Assembly: GCA_943736015.1 (NCBI GenBank)
Contig: OX031064.1
Location: 59,193,861 to 59,257,860 of the forward strand
DNA from: Tridacna crocea
Lineage: Eukaryota; Mollusca; Bivalvia; Cardiida; Cardiidae
Length of the DNA: 64,000 bases
Direction: 5' to 3'
Shown: in pieces, positions 9,976 through 21,644 of the stretch
How the letters are laid out: each line of letters begins with the position of its first letter
How positions within the stretch are numbered: position 1 is the stretch's first letter
Translations under genes and position numbers: made by a program
The notes under the pieces: model-generated
What the model was told of the DNA's origin: nothing
The model's input: the letters and a program-made list of their open reading frames with translations, nothing else
Databases searched by the model: none

Positions 9976-10627
9976 AATCTTTTTAAACAATTTGAATCAA
10001 TTTGAACTGATGTCTTTGGATGGATTTCAAATGCTCAAATGAACTATTTTTTCCCTTGAATGCGAAAACACATACAAAACCTTTTTATAAAATCATTTTT
10101 TTACAAGAACAGTCAGCACAAAAAATTAAAGCAGAACTTTATTTAAAATAGATTTTAAAAACCCAATCCGTTCAACTTGCTAAAGTTGTTTAAATCCTAA
10201 GTATATTGTCATTAAGAAATGGAATAAATTACCTTTACTGTAAAGTCCAAAATATAGATTAACTATCAGTGACGCTAGAATTCCAAATACTGGGTTAATT
10301 ACAATACGAAAATCCCTTTAAAAAGTCTGTCATCCCACAAAGGTATTTTCATGTCGTCCTGCCATAGAAGATTACTAGTGGCTTTTTGATAGAACTAATA
10401 TGAGATTTTCTTCCTCTCCGATCTTGTATCTTTCTCTATTAACGGGCTTTCTCTGAATGAACCAGCACTCCTTCCATCGACTTGATACAGAAACGCTTGA
10501 AACAACGCGCTTCACTGATTAGCCGTTTGCCAGGCGCTTGTTAGCAGATGCCATGCACTGTCAGCTCCTTTTGGTATAACGTTTTCACTATTATCAAAAT
10601 AAGGTCGACTTTTCGTAGGTATTTTAA
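9976..10627. other. Intergenic, nothing recognised
   Basis: AT-rich with no ORF above background and no match to the local repeat families. Confidence 0.4.
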
Positions 10628-10857
10628 TTAACCTATTACCACACAATCCCTACTTTTGACGCCCGGGAGAAAGAAGCCTTTAGAAAACATTGTGGGAAAA
10701 GGAGAAAATGCTGGTTACCAGCATTTTCTCCTTTTCCCACAATGTTTTCTACTCTTTCACAAAACAAATTCCAAATTTTCAGTCACTTTCATCATGTCGT
10801 CTGCAAATGCTTTCAATTTAGACCAGTCTAAAATTTTGTCGTTTGGCAATGAGTTAA
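10628..10857 (-). mobile_element. Family A MITE, complete
   Basis: TTAA 10628-10631 and 10854-10857; the hairpin (10684-10750) is perfect through the GGTTACC loop. Confidence 0.9.
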
Positions 10858-11105
10858 AATAGAAATTATGACAATTTCTATTGTAGTTTAGAATCAGATT
10901 GCGGCCAATGTAGACCAAGATCAAACCATATGTTCTGTGTATTCAAGGCTTAATGTTTACAGTTCGTAAACTATGCTTGAGTCGCTGTTGGCAGTAAAAG
11001 AATTTAAGTCCGCAGATTCGATTTTTTTTATAATGATTAATGAAAGTGGATCGTCTTGTTCCTTTGCGTAATTGTAGCCTAATTTGAAAATAGCTCTAAA
11101 ATTGA

Positions 11106-11333
11106 TTAACCCTTTCCCAAACAACAAACTTTTGGACTATACCAAAATGAGAAAGCTTGAAAAACAGAAATTAAATGTACCACTAATGATGATTTCTGTT
11201 TTTGATAGGGTAGAAAACATATTGGGGAAAGGAGAAAATGCTGGTTACCAGCATTTTCTCCTTTTCCCACTATGTTTTCAAAAGGACTCTTCTCCAGGTG
11301 GTAAAAACCAGGGACTGTTCGGGAAAGGGTTAA
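11106..11333 (+). mobile_element. Family A MITE, complete
   Basis: TTAA 11106-11109 and 11330-11333; CCCTTTCCC subfamily; a small difference in the left internal arm ('gagaaagcttgaaaaacag'). Confidence 0.88.
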
Positions 11334-11518
11334 AGCTCTTCTCTCCTGCAGATGGCATCTTTAGCTGTATTGAAAATCGCTTTCCGAAAATATTGTGATG
11401 CAAGAGGGATTTCGATCGAAACGTTTTTATCAGCCCATTATTCTTTGTCTGGACGAAGTGAAATGAAATCAAAGTATTGCAAGTAATCGAGGTTGATACA
11501 GTACTTCTAAATTTTGTA

Positions 11519-11921
11519 CATCTTCGCAAGCCAAGGCTGACGATTCATTACGCTACTCTACCCTTGGCGGATCGAGCTTGATTTTTACATTCACCCGATA
11601 CGCTTTTTCATTGGATGCAGCCAGCTCTAGCTGCAACGAATGAAATCGCTCGTAGCATTTCATCTTTGATAAAAATAGAACAAGGTCGCTACCTTGCGAA
11701 TATGAGGTAAAACATGGAAACCCACATGGATGTCTGCATGTCGCTTCATGTGTATTCGTAAGCGGTTTGTAAAACGATAGTTCATTTGCTTTTAGAAATA
11801 TGATGTAAATGGGGATAATAACCAGCAACCAATAGAGGGCGCATCGCAGGAATTTCGAAATCGGGCTCAATCAGCCAAGGTAAGATCCACGTAGTGATCG
11901 TAAACTTGGCTCGCGAAGATG
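11519..11921 (-). mobile_element. MULE-like non-autonomous element with 9-bp TSD
   Basis: The terminal inverted repeat is CATCTTCGCRAGCCAAG at both ends, and a perfect 9-bp direct repeat AATTTTGTA flanks it (11510-11518, 11922-11930), a size typical of Mutator-like elements. On the minus strand an open frame of 105 codons (11553-11870) is also open, with the same start and stop, in the second copy at 20545-20949. The two products differ at about 21 of 105 positions with many radical changes, so the frame looks like drift in a palindromic element, not a maintained gene. Confidence 0.78.
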
Positions 11922-11935
11922 AATTTTGTACGTCT

Positions 11936-12163
11936 TTAACCTTTTAGCATACGATAAAACTTTCTATTGGCTTCAACTGATAATATTTGCAGACCACATA
12001 GTTGCTTTGGGTGAAATCATAGTAACTGTTTGTGAAATCATTGTAAACCTTGCGGTTAAAGGAGAAAATGCTGTTACCAACATCTTCTCCTTTTCCTGTA
12101 AGGTTTTCTAAAGGTTTTTTTCCTCAGGGTCGTTAACTCTCGGGATTTTGTGCTAAGAGTTAA
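11936..12163 (+). repeat. Family A MITE, diverged
   Basis: TTAA 11936-11939 and 12160-12163. The length (228 bp) and hairpin position are conserved but the internal arms are strongly diverged, so this is an old copy. Confidence 0.75.
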
Positions 12164-12305
12164 TTCATATCTTAAGATATTTTACTGACGTGTTACAGCT
12201 GCATTTCCTCATGCCTGTGTAATGCAACGAAATGACCCCCATTTCAAAATGACCCACAGTCATTTCTCGACGTAGAAGAATGATCCGGGTCATTTTTCGA
12301 CGTCG

Positions 12306-12378
12306 AAACAGACGACTAGTTGTAAAGCAAAGAATAAAACGTCCAAACAGACGACTAGTTGTAAAGCAAAGAATAAAA
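12306..12378. repeat. 39-bp tandem duplication
   Basis: A 34-bp segment starting AAACAGACGACTAGTTG and ending in AAGCAAAGAATAAAA occurs twice, at 12306-12339 and 12345-12378. Confidence 0.85.
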
Positions 12379-13025
12379 AAAAACTGAATTAAGAATATTA
12401 GGCGATTACAGACCTGGTGTTTGTCGACATAGTTTGACAGCATTTACAGTCGAACGCTAACACTCGATGGTGCGTTGACCATATTAGATCGGTTAGAGCT
12501 GAAAAGAAACAAGACCCATCTGTTGTACTAAGTACATGACCTCTTCTTCCATTAATTCCTGGTAAAAAGTAAAAACATTTAGCTTAAATCAAGGAGAGAA
12601 ATCGGATAGCCATAAATATTAGCCTAGAATGACCCGTCCGCATATTTTTATTCTGAAGCAGATGTTCCCCAGGAGACGTCAACTACAGTACAGGAGAAAT
12701 TAATACATAACAGTACAAAATGTTTTTCGTTTGATAAAAAAACATGGTATTATAAAAATATCCACCTTTCAGGGATTTTGTACAACAAAGGTCCACCTGT
12801 GAATTTTCTGCTCCTTACAAGTCAGTTGAATGTCGCATGTAAACTGTTTTTCAGCCATATATTTTAGTTTCGTGTCATCGAACCCATGCCACAAGCTGAC
12901 AATCCCTGGCAAATGAATCATAGTTTAAAAAAAAGTTACCTTTCGAGCCAGCTCTTCATTTGTTACAATCTTTATACTATGGGTATATACCTTTCTTAAT
13001 TACATCCCCACCACGATATACTGAA
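12379..13025. other. Intergenic, nothing recognised
   Basis: No ORF or repeat match found. Confidence 0.35.
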
Positions 13026-13198
13026 ATCATCATTCTTAGTCTTATTCTTCAGAAATTCCTCAGTGTGAAAGTAACAGAACTTCTGATTGGCTAAACCATA
13101 TGGTTTAGCCAATCAAAAGTTCTGTTTCTTTCACTGTCAGAAAATCTTGAAGAATAAGACAAAGAACTTTCTTAAGAATGGTTGGTGAATATGGGCCC
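13026..13198. mobile_element. Family D palindromic element, left end truncated
   Basis: The central palindrome pairs TTCTGATTGGCTAAACCATA with its inverse (13081-13119). The right end reads 'aagaatggttggtgaatatg' then GGGCCC; the left end stops inside the TIR. Confidence 0.75.
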
Positions 13199-13522
13199 AG
13201 GTCGTCCGTCCATCCTTAGACGCTTTTCCACGGTAATTTCAAAATCTTTATTCCTTATTGTTGTTTAAACATTGTAAACATTTTTTCTGGATTGCTGAAG
13301 GATTATATCTTTGTCGTAGTATATAAAACAATTCACAGTCAAAACCAAAAATTTGACCCATTTCTGATTGAGAAAATATGAAAAAAGTCCTCTCAAGCCA
13401 ACACAATTTCACTAACTGAATTTCAATGTTCGGAATGTTCTTCATATCAGAAAAAAATTGCTACCACAACATATCAACAGTTTTGAAAATATTGAAGATG
13501 AAAAAATGAGATATTTCAGTCT

Positions 13523-13536
13523 GTTACGGAGGTGAG
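13523..13536 (+). promoter_or_regulatory. GTTACGGAGGTGAG motif
   Basis: First exact copy of the recurrent motif. Followed by T, it also fits a 5' splice-site consensus (GAG/GTGAGT), which may be chance. Any regulatory role is inference from recurrence alone. Confidence 0.4.
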
Positions 13537-14300
13537 TTTTTAATACTGATTGCATTTTAGAATGGAAAAATATCAAAGTTTTAACGCAATCACTGAACAC
13601 TATCAACTTTTTTATTCTGTATACTTGGAGCAATCATAAAATTTAAAAAAATCCCTACTAACTTATTCCGTAGTTCTAAATTATGCAAGGAAAGAGTCGT
13701 TGCAAAAGATTGTTATAACTTTTTCAAATGAAAAATTATACAAACACATTTGGTTTACTCTCAGTAATTAAAACAATGTCAGATTAGAATATGAGACTTT
13801 TGACTGTAAAGTTTGAACATGTATTATTTCAAAGTAAAGTAGTTATTTGTAAATTGGCCATTATGTTTTAGGTCAATTATTAATTATTAACGCCATGTTT
13901 CCATTACGGAGGTGAGCCGAATATCACACTTAAATAATAAACTCAATACTTGTCCTGAAAAATCTTCCTAAACATTTTCATTCATAAGTAATTCCTAAAA
14001 CGCATTATTAACTGTAAAACAATAACTACAATAACAACAACAAAGTACATGTATTTCTGTCAATATCAGAGTTGAACTTCAAAGAAATCAATAGAATGAG
14101 AACCATCTTTTTGTTCAATGAGTATATGTTTTTATACTTGTATGTCCTAAAAACCACAAGAAGCCATGCTGAATCAACTTTGCCTATACTTTGAACCATG
14201 GAAGAAAATCTAGTTGTAAAGAATTTGTTATCGTTAGTTCTCTACTGATTGAAATATTCATAATGTGTCCGTTACGGAGGTGAGCTAAACTTGATACATC

Positions 14301-14511
14301 AGGGTCCGTATTCACCAACTACTCTTGAAAATATTATTAGTTTTACTAGTATTCCCCAGAATTTTCTACAATTGAAAGTCACACAACTCATCTTCTGATT
14401 AGCTGAACCAAATGCCGTAGCCGATTCGAAGTAGATCTTCTGTCACTTTCAAATGTACACATGAAGTCTTTGAGAATTAGTTCTTAAGAATATTTGGTGA
14501 ACACGGACCCT
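14301..14511. mobile_element. Family D element, complete (211 bp)
   Basis: The ends AGGGTCCGTATTCACCAAC and TTGGTGAACACGGACCCT are inverted repeats. The centre carries a diverged CTGATTAGCTGAACC palindrome. It shows the full D termini better than other copies. Confidence 0.82.
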
Positions 14512-14784
14512 AAACACAGTTAAAATGTGCTTATTATGAGGCATCTTGCCATCAGTGGGCTTCAAGACAGCGATGAATAAATGGAAAAACATATAAGTAA
14601 CACTTCAAACTTTTGCATTTTCAAAATGACATACAGATCTATACTATAATCTGTTAATAGTGAAACATGCACATTTGATTATTTCACTAAATATTTATAT
14701 GTATTTACTCCATATCAATGTGTGTAATGGTAAATGCAGTCTTTGTAGTATGTTGACTCTTTAATCACAGTTGACAATACAAGA

Positions 14785-14870
14785 AGCTTTTGTTTATCGT
14801 GCAGATCAAGATAAGATTGCACAGAATGTGTAGTCTGATCTCTGATCTGCACTGTACATTTCTTTAATTT
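14785..14870 (-). repeat. Family C core remnant
   Basis: The palindrome 'gatcaagataagattgcaca' / 'tgtgtagtctgatctctgatc' remains; the TTAA ends are gone. Confidence 0.5.
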
Positions 14871-16138
14871 GGATTAGAACTGAACTGTCCCTCCATTGTG
14901 CAGCTGAACTGTATGTGTAGCCCTTAAAAAGTAAAAAGTTACTCATTTGTAGAGAAAGGGTAAAAAGTAAACTAGCGCAATGTGAAATCACTATGAGAGC
15001 AATCTCTAGTTAACCAATGATTTTTCTGTTATGAAAGTGATAAACTTTCGACTGTTGTGTCTTTCAGAACTTAAACTCAAATAAACAGAAACTGTTTTTT
15101 TTTTAAAGCTTGTAAACCTTTATGTTATTATACTGTAATGGAAATCTAATAACTAAAATAACATCAAATCGCCTGCAAGTCACACATTTCAGCCTTTTCT
15201 TCAAGAGCAACTTCGATTTTCTTTTGATCATTGTCTCTCAATTTGAAACTCGGTATTTGGTTAAGAATTCATACATTGTTTATTTGTTACACATGTATTT
15301 TTTTTTTTTAACTGATAGCGTAATTTTACTTTCTTTTGGAATGAAATGAACCACAAATGCATATAATTAACCATTATATCTTGTAAATGAGTATATCATA
15401 ACCCCTATCTACACAGCAGCCATCAATATTCCATTCTCCCATCCGTAATATATGTTCTCACCACCGTAACAGTTTTTTTGATGAATAATTAAACTTGTAT
15501 AAATCAATAAAACTGTTAAACTTTACAACGTTCCAACACATTCTATGACTTTTACAAAAAATCACAGCATGAAAGTGTAATTCTATATGAATTTATTCAT
15601 GCTATGCAGTTTCAACCACTTATTTACCGTTTTCTCACCTCCATAACGGATTCATGGAAAAAAGATACATCATACAATGTTTTTTTTGTGTGCAGAAGAA
15701 ACATAAAGGTAGACATGTGGAAATGAATTAATTCTACCATGTCCTCTTTTAACCTGGATATCATTTTGTTAATGTAACATAAAAGATTGTGTTTTAGATA
15801 TAAATTATCACCTCCGTAACAGTAGAAAGGGTCAAGGGTATTTTATAGCAGGACCTTAAAATCTATTCTTGTTCACTTTTAAGCAATATTTCTACCGTGG
15901 TAGATTGTGTCTTCGCAAAAAAATAAATAAATTTTCATACTGTGGGATCAAAAAGAACAAATTTCAAGACTTAACCTTGTTTTTATCAATTCTTCTTTCT
16001 TGTAAATCTAAACTTTTTTCGTCAGTAAGGTCGTAGTTAACGTCATATACGTCGCACATGATGTAACAGTGTTTTCTAAGAAGCTATTTGTTGTTATATT
16101 CGCACTAGTTACAGGGGTATTGCTCAAAATTTTACTTC

Positions 16139-16168
16139 GTTACGGAGGGGAGAAGTTACGGAGGGGAG
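16139..16168 (+). promoter_or_regulatory. Paired GTTACGGAGGGGAG motifs
   Basis: Two copies of the motif variant with G in place of T occur 16 bp apart, the closest spacing in the array. Confidence 0.4.
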
Positions 16169-17283
16169 AATAAAAAACGAATTTCAACCTATTGTGTCTG
16201 AATGAAACGAAATAAAAATTGAATAAATGCAAAAATGGGGGAAATACAACATGGAGATATGGTGACTTGATATAGAAAACAAATGTAATCACAATGAATA
16301 GGACATTTTTCTAGTTACGGAGGTGAGGTTTTAAATCGCGACAAAACCTGGTGTGACTTCATGCAGCGATTTTCACATGTTCTTCGCGCTGATTCACATT
16401 TTTCTGTATATATCAAAGGAATTTCATGTTTTATGAAGAAAATAGCGCATTTTCTACAGCTCTACACATGTATTAACACAGTTTGCAGAGGTCGTAAAAA
16501 TCGTTACGGTAGGTGAGGTCTATTTTGGCGACATCGAAAAAATCTGCCGGAAGGAAAAAATAAGCAAATCAGGAACAAAAAAATGCTCTTAGTTAGTTGA
16601 TAGCTACCATTTCTTTACCTTAGTAAAATAACTGTATTCGTTTAAAGTTTCATATTTAAAATTTCACAGCTATAAAATGTCAATTTGTAGTGGAGACATG
16701 CGAAAATTCGCTACTAGCGGCATTTTGATCTCAAAATTTCTTTATTTTTTTGGCAAATAGATTATCTTCTTTGTCAATAATTGATTAAAAGTATTCTTTT
16801 GAATATTATTTTCACATATATATTTGACTAAATGTATTTGTGGCAGTTTGAGATCGTCGACAAAACTGGCGACACTGGTTTTGCGTAAATGGATCAAATT
16901 TTTGGTTTTGACTGTTAAGTGTATTCCCCTCAAGAAAGAAAAATACTTTTAGTAAAATAAAAACATGCAAAAATCAAACATGATATTGTCACTTTGATCT
17001 TACGTAATAATAAAATAATTGTAACAAAATTTGACATCGGAAATGGTTTTTATGATCAAGTTGAAAGAGAGACAGAAATTTACATTATGTTACATTACAT
17101 AAGAAATCTATTTTCGGTATCAAAGCATTCCTCACAAAAATCATCTTCCGACTGATGACGCATTGATTACGGTAAATTTTGACTGGGTGCATTTGAGTGA
17201 CGATTCAAAACTCTGTCAGACTCAACATGCTATTTAAATCAAGGGTATTTAACCGCCTGATTAATTACCTCCCTTTCATAAAT

Positions 17284-17461
17284 AAGAAAGTTCTTTGTCC
17301 TATTCTCCAGATATTTTTTTTAATATTTGTAAGTAACACAATTTCTGATTGGCTAAACCATTCGGTTTAGCCAATCAGAAATTGTGTTACTTACAAATTT
17401 AGAAAACCTTGGAGAATAAAAATAAGAATATTCTCAAGGATGGTTGGTGAATACGGGTCCT
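17284..17461. mobile_element. Family D element
   Basis: It holds a near-perfect palindrome of about 70 bp (17327-17397) with arms TTGTAAGTAACACAATTTCT... and centre AAACCATTCGGTTT. The right TIR ends 'ggttggtgaatacgggtcc'. The left TIR is shortened. Confidence 0.8.
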
Positions 17462-18185
17462 TTACACTCTTCTTACACTCTCTATATACTCATTCAAGCG
17501 TAAAAAAACCCAAATATCAGCTCACGATAAGCAATATCGGCTTGAAGATCAGTAGCAACAAAGTCTACAGGGAAGTTACCTTAGATATTGATAAGGTCAA
17601 TTATAACAAGTGTCTCTTCAATATTTCTGCAGAATGTACGCTGAAGAACTTGCGAAATAACACTTTATGAACCTCTGATCAAAATGTTTATCACTCCATA
17701 ACCGGAACTCTGTCTACGCCTGTAACATCGTTGTCATCCTGCGGGGTCGAGCTACCGCAAACGATAATCTAGACGGGCAGGTAACCGTCGAAGTGAAATA
17801 TTATTTTTGACACAGTTATGTTTCCTTTTTCAAATTTTCATCGGGGAAAAAAATCCTGCAAAGTGCTGACACCCGTAGGCAGTGCTCATGTTGTTTCTTT
17901 TTTAACCTTTTGCCATATTTTCAAGGTTTGTAAGCGAGGGAGAACCAGTATTGAAAGTGGTAAGGGTGAGTAAATTACATCATTAGTCTGCCAATGTAAT
18001 TTCTAGGAACTTAAACCAGTCCCCTTCAATTCTAATTCCTGGAAACTTTGCTAGCACCCGCCCCGAACGTGTGGGTCAATGGACAATCCCAAAGTTGGAA
18101 CTCGGAACCCAATGGTTGCGAGGCCCTCGAAAGTACCTCACGCCAGATGCTTTCAAAATAGATAAATCTAAAATGTAGCCGTCTT
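17462..18185. other. Intergenic, nothing recognised
   Basis: A 76-codon frame at 17440-17670 begins inside the D element and shows no recognisable domain. Nothing else stands out. Confidence 0.35.
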
Positions 18186-18640
18186 GGGTCTGTACTCACT
18201 AACAACTCTTAATTTTGTTCCGGGTCTAATACTAGACTAAGAAAAGAGTACAACTTCTGCTTGGCTACACCATTTGGCTTGCAACACGCAAAAAGGGACA
18301 TTCAGACATTTGCCTAAAGTGTCGTCTCGGATCAGCCTGCGCAGTCCGCGCAGGCTAATCCGAGACGGCACTTCACGTCTTCATTAGATTTTGTCCTTCA
18401 GTAGACTCCTGCAGAACAGAAAAAAAATCATACAAACGGAAAGTGCCGTGTCGGATCAGCCTGCGCGGATTGCACAGGCTGATCCGAGACGACACTTTAC
18501 GCAGATGTCCGAATGTCCCTTTTCGCGGGTTGCAAGCCATTTGGTCTAGCCTGTCAGAAGCTGTGGTACCTTCAATTTTAGAAAGTGTTTGATAATAAGA
18601 CTGAGAACTTTCCTATAAATGTTTTGTAGGTACAGACTCT
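18186..18640. mobile_element. Family D element split by an E element
   Basis: The left D part runs from GGGTCTGTACTCACTAAC to the centre 'ctacaccatttgg'; the right part resumes with 'ccatttggtctagcc' and ends 'ttttgtaggtacagactct'. Removing the E element and one 8-bp CCATTTGG rebuilds the D centre. Confidence 0.8.
18278..18536. mobile_element. Family E hAT-like MITE with 8-bp TSD, nested in D
   Basis: TIR CTTGCAACACGCAAAAAGGG and its inverse. Two internal palindromes are built on GTCGTCTCGGATCAGCCTGC and its reverse. It is flanked by exact 8-bp repeats CCATTTGG (18270-18277 and 18537-18544). An 8-bp TSD points to the hAT superfamily. Confidence 0.9.
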
Positions 18641-18940
18641 AGTGGAGAGTTAACACAAGTATCCAGTGATTTCTTGTACTTTTATAATAAGGTTCAAATG
18701 AGTTCTAATTAAGAATAAAATATATTGCTACTCCAGATTTTCTCAGTAAGTAGTTGTTCTATTTGTGGTTACCGCTCCAATTCATGCCATGACCTTTAAT
18801 CATAAAAGAATTATACTATATGAACCAAGAGTATGCTAAGCACAACGTTTTTCCCCCCAAATCTGTAGGTAATGCGGAGAGGACTAAATTTGCAATAAGA
18901 TGTTGACTCAAGTCCATCAAATACACAAATACATAATGTA
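18641..18940. other. Intergenic, nothing recognised
   Basis: No gene or repeat match seen. Confidence 0.35.
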
Positions 18941-19169
18941 TTAACCCTTTACTAAATAATCCCTGGTTTTTACGACCATGAGATGGTAGCCTTTTGAAAA
19001 CATTGTGGGAAAAGGAGAAAATGCTGGTAACCAGCATTTTCTCCTTTTCCCACAATGTTTTCTACCCTGCTAGAAACAAATATCAATTTTTACGTTCTGT
19101 TTATTTTGTCGTCTGCAAATGCTTTCAATTTGGACCAGTCTAAAATTTTGTTTTTTGGGAAAGGGTTAA
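18941..19169 (-). mobile_element. Family A MITE, complete
   Basis: TTAA 18941-18944 and 19166-19169; perfect hairpin at 18996-19062; the right TTAA is shared with a C element. Confidence 0.9.
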
Positions 19170-19377
19170 CCCTTATTCTGCTATATAACTAAAATTAAAT
19201 TTTTTAGTTCGATATTAATAACCCAAATATTGCTGCTTCAAAATTATGTTTCGGGGAATAATATCTCCTTATAGGACAGTGTAGATCAAAGATCAGACTA
19301 CACGTTCTGTGCAGTCTGATCTTGATCTACACTGCCCGCGAAAGGTCAGCTAGTCGGGCTTAGCAGCCAAAGGTTGA
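19166..19377 (+). mobile_element. Family C MITE, near-complete (212 bp)
   Basis: TTAACCCTTATTCTGCTA starts it and AGCAGCCAAAGGTTGA ends it (right TTAA mutated to TTGA). The palindrome at 19274-19338 pairs GTGTAGATCAAAGATCAGAC with its inverse. A shorter GGACAGTGTAGATC arm and a longer AT-rich arm flank it. Confidence 0.88.
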
Positions 19378-19407
19378 AATTTATTCACTGACCAAATCAA
19401 ACCTCGT

Positions 19408-19637
19408 TTAACTCGTTACCAAACAACAATATTTTAGACTTGTCCAAGTCGAAAGCATTTGAACATGACAAAATGAAACTGACTGAAAATTTGAATTTTG
19501 TTTCATGAAGGGTAGAAAACATTGTGGGAAAAGGAGAAAATGCTGGTTACCAGCATTTTCTCCTTTTCCCACAATGTTTTTCTAAAGGCTTCTTTCTCAG
19601 GGTCGTCAAAAGTAGGGATTGTGTGGTAATGGGTTAA
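19408..19637 (+). mobile_element. Family A MITE, complete
   Basis: TTAA 19408-19411 and 19634-19637; perfect hairpin; 'gaacatgacaaaatgaaac' is a local variant of the GCAGACGAC module. Confidence 0.9.
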
Positions 19638-19687
19638 ATTTCAGGTTTTTATAGTCAATGAACCTTTTCAGGTATTAAATGGGCTGA

Positions 19688-19905
19688 CTCTTCTCCAGAC
19701 CGCAACAATTTAGGTTTGTTCATGGGGGGAAACATTTGGCAGACGACAAAATAAATGGCACCAATTGGTGAAATTTCGTCTAACAAAGATCAAGAAATAT
19801 TTGCTTGGAAAAGAAGAAAATGCTGGTTTTCAGTATTTTATTCTATTCCCTCATTCCTTTCAAACGCCGTTTCCGTCAGGGTCTAGAAAACCCAAGACTA
19901 TTTCG
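19688..19905 (+). repeat. Family A MITE, degenerate
   Basis: 'ggcagacgacaaaataaatg' and 'ggaaaagaagaaaatgctgg' survive; the ends have decayed. Confidence 0.6.
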
Positions 19906-20167
19906 CAAAATGTTTCCAGAAATAACTAAAATTACGCCCTCTCAGTACGTTTTTATTTTAGCCTACTTTTGCAAATTATATTTGACACATCTGGGTTGAA
20001 TGCAATGCTTTCTGTCGTTATGGTTACAGTTAATGAAATATCCTGATTGTTTTTATTTCATTCATACACTAAAGGAAGTTGGAATATAAATTCTAAAGGG
20101 AGCCAACGCCATAGTCTCAGTAATAGCTAATTAATATTTGACAGTTACCCAAACTTTGTTAAAATAA

Positions 20168-20365
20168 TTTACCACACAATGACGCCTTTAAAACACTCAA
20201 AGCAAGATGCCTTTTGAAAACATTGTGGGAAAAGGAGAAAATGCTGGTTACCAGCATTTTCTCCTTTTCCCACAAAGTTTTCTACCCTATCAGAGAAAAA
20301 TTTTGTCATTTGAGCCATTATAAAATTGTCGTCTACAAATATATACAGCCCGAAATCTTAAAAAT
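20168..20365 (-). mobile_element. Family A MITE, ends decayed
   Basis: TTTACCACACAATGACGCC starts it, and an intact hairpin is present at 20218-20282. The right end fades after 'ttgtcgtctacaaatatata'. Confidence 0.75.
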
Positions 20366-20544
20366 TCAGTTTTACTTGTATCCTAATATATACTGTTGCC
20401 CTTGTTGTCTGCGTGTAGGAGTACGTTCTTGCATTTCATCACTGTTTTTGTGGCAACAAGAATTGCATTCAAGTTTAGAAACGTGGATTCCTTTACGCTC
20501 TATATTGCTCTGCAAGAAGTTTATAGGAATGTATGTCACACGGT

Positions 20545-20949
20545 ATCTTCGCGAGCCAAGTTTACAATCACTACGCGAATCTTAACTTGGCTGATTGAGC
20601 CCGATTTCGAGATTCCTGCAATGCACCCTCTATTGGATGCTGGTTATTGCTCCCCTTTACATCATGTTGCTAAAAGCAAATGAAATCTCGTTTTACAAAC
20701 CGCTTACGAATACACATGAAGCGATAAGCAGACATCTACGTGGGTTTCCATATTTTACCTTTTATTCGAAAGGTAGAGACCTTGTTCTATTTTTATCAAA
20801 GATAAAATACTACGAGCGATTTCATTCGATGCAGCTAGAGCTGGCTGCATCCAATGAAAAAGCGTATCGGGTGAACGTAGAAATCAAGCTCGATCCGCCA
20901 AGGGTAGAGTAACGTAGTGAATCGTCGGCCTTGGCTTGCGAAGATGCAT
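20545..20949 (+). mobile_element. MULE-like element, second copy
   Basis: Ends ATCTTCGCGAGCCAAG and CTTGGCTTGCGAAGATG. It is about 400 bp and carries the same 105-codon frame (20595-20912) as 11519-11921. I find no matching 9-bp flanks here, so the target duplication has decayed or been lost. Confidence 0.75.
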
Positions 20950-21195
20950 CACTTCATCTTGAAAGGGGGTTTCATAAGTTAAACTCTGACAGTGTCTTGC
21001 TCTCTTGAAAACCACTTTCATATTTAAAACAGATGCTATGGGAATTCAAAATAATTACCGCATTCAAATCCGCAATAAAATTCCAATTAGAGAATCGCTA
21101 TTTGTAATTGGTAAAGCCTGCCACAGATTTTTATCAGACTTCGTTCAGAACATAAGCCAACTGTTTCGGTAATAAGAGAGTAAGAGCGAGGTAGG

Positions 21196-21228
<33 letters not shown>

Positions 21229-21414
21229 TCACAGACAGACAGACACTTCGATAAATTTGGACGTTCCTTATAATAGAAATAGACACCTGTCTTCAAGGCT
21301 TGGTAACCCATTAATGTACTAAAAACAACTGCAGCCCAGCATGGGTTCTCTTGTGTCTGTGCCTTATTTGTACTATAGAGCTCTAGACAAGGCACAGGCA
21401 ATTTTGTCGGTCAT
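20950..21414. other. Intergenic with GATA microsatellite
   Basis: No gene or MITE seen. A (GATA)n tract lies at about 21193-21229, followed by GACA units. Confidence 0.6.
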
Positions 21415-21644
21415 TTATCTCTTTATCAAACGCCAAATTTTATACTGGTCCAAATTGAAAGCACTTGCAAACAACAAATAAAACGTACGTCAAAAATTTA
21501 GATATATTTTCAGCAGGGAAGAAAACAATGTGGGAAAAGGAGAAAATGCTGGTTACCAGCACTTTCTCCTTTTCCCACAATGTTTTCAAAAGGCTTTCTA
21601 TCTCAGAGTCGTAATAGCCAGGGTTTGTTTTGGTAAAGGATTGA
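21415..21644 (+). mobile_element. Family A MITE, ends mutated
   Basis: The hairpin is intact apart from the loop region ('cagcactttctcc'). The terminal TTAA motifs read TTAT and TTGA. Confidence 0.8.

Larger units (their letters stand above)
13199..17283. other. AT-rich region with scattered GTTACGGAGGTGAG motifs
   Basis: Four kilobases with few MITEs (one D copy and one weak C remnant) and no convincing gene. It contains about ten copies of a 14-bp motif: + strand at 13523, 13903, 14271, 16139, 16155, 16314 and 16503; minus strand at 15436 (weak), 15457, 15634 and 15807, with a further weak one near 17689. Flanks of the copies show no shared sequence that I can see. Confidence 0.7.

Noticed and set aside
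11553..11870. 105-residue membrane-protein-like CDS
   Set aside because: It lies wholly within a MULE-like non-autonomous element, and the second copy shows many radical substitutions.
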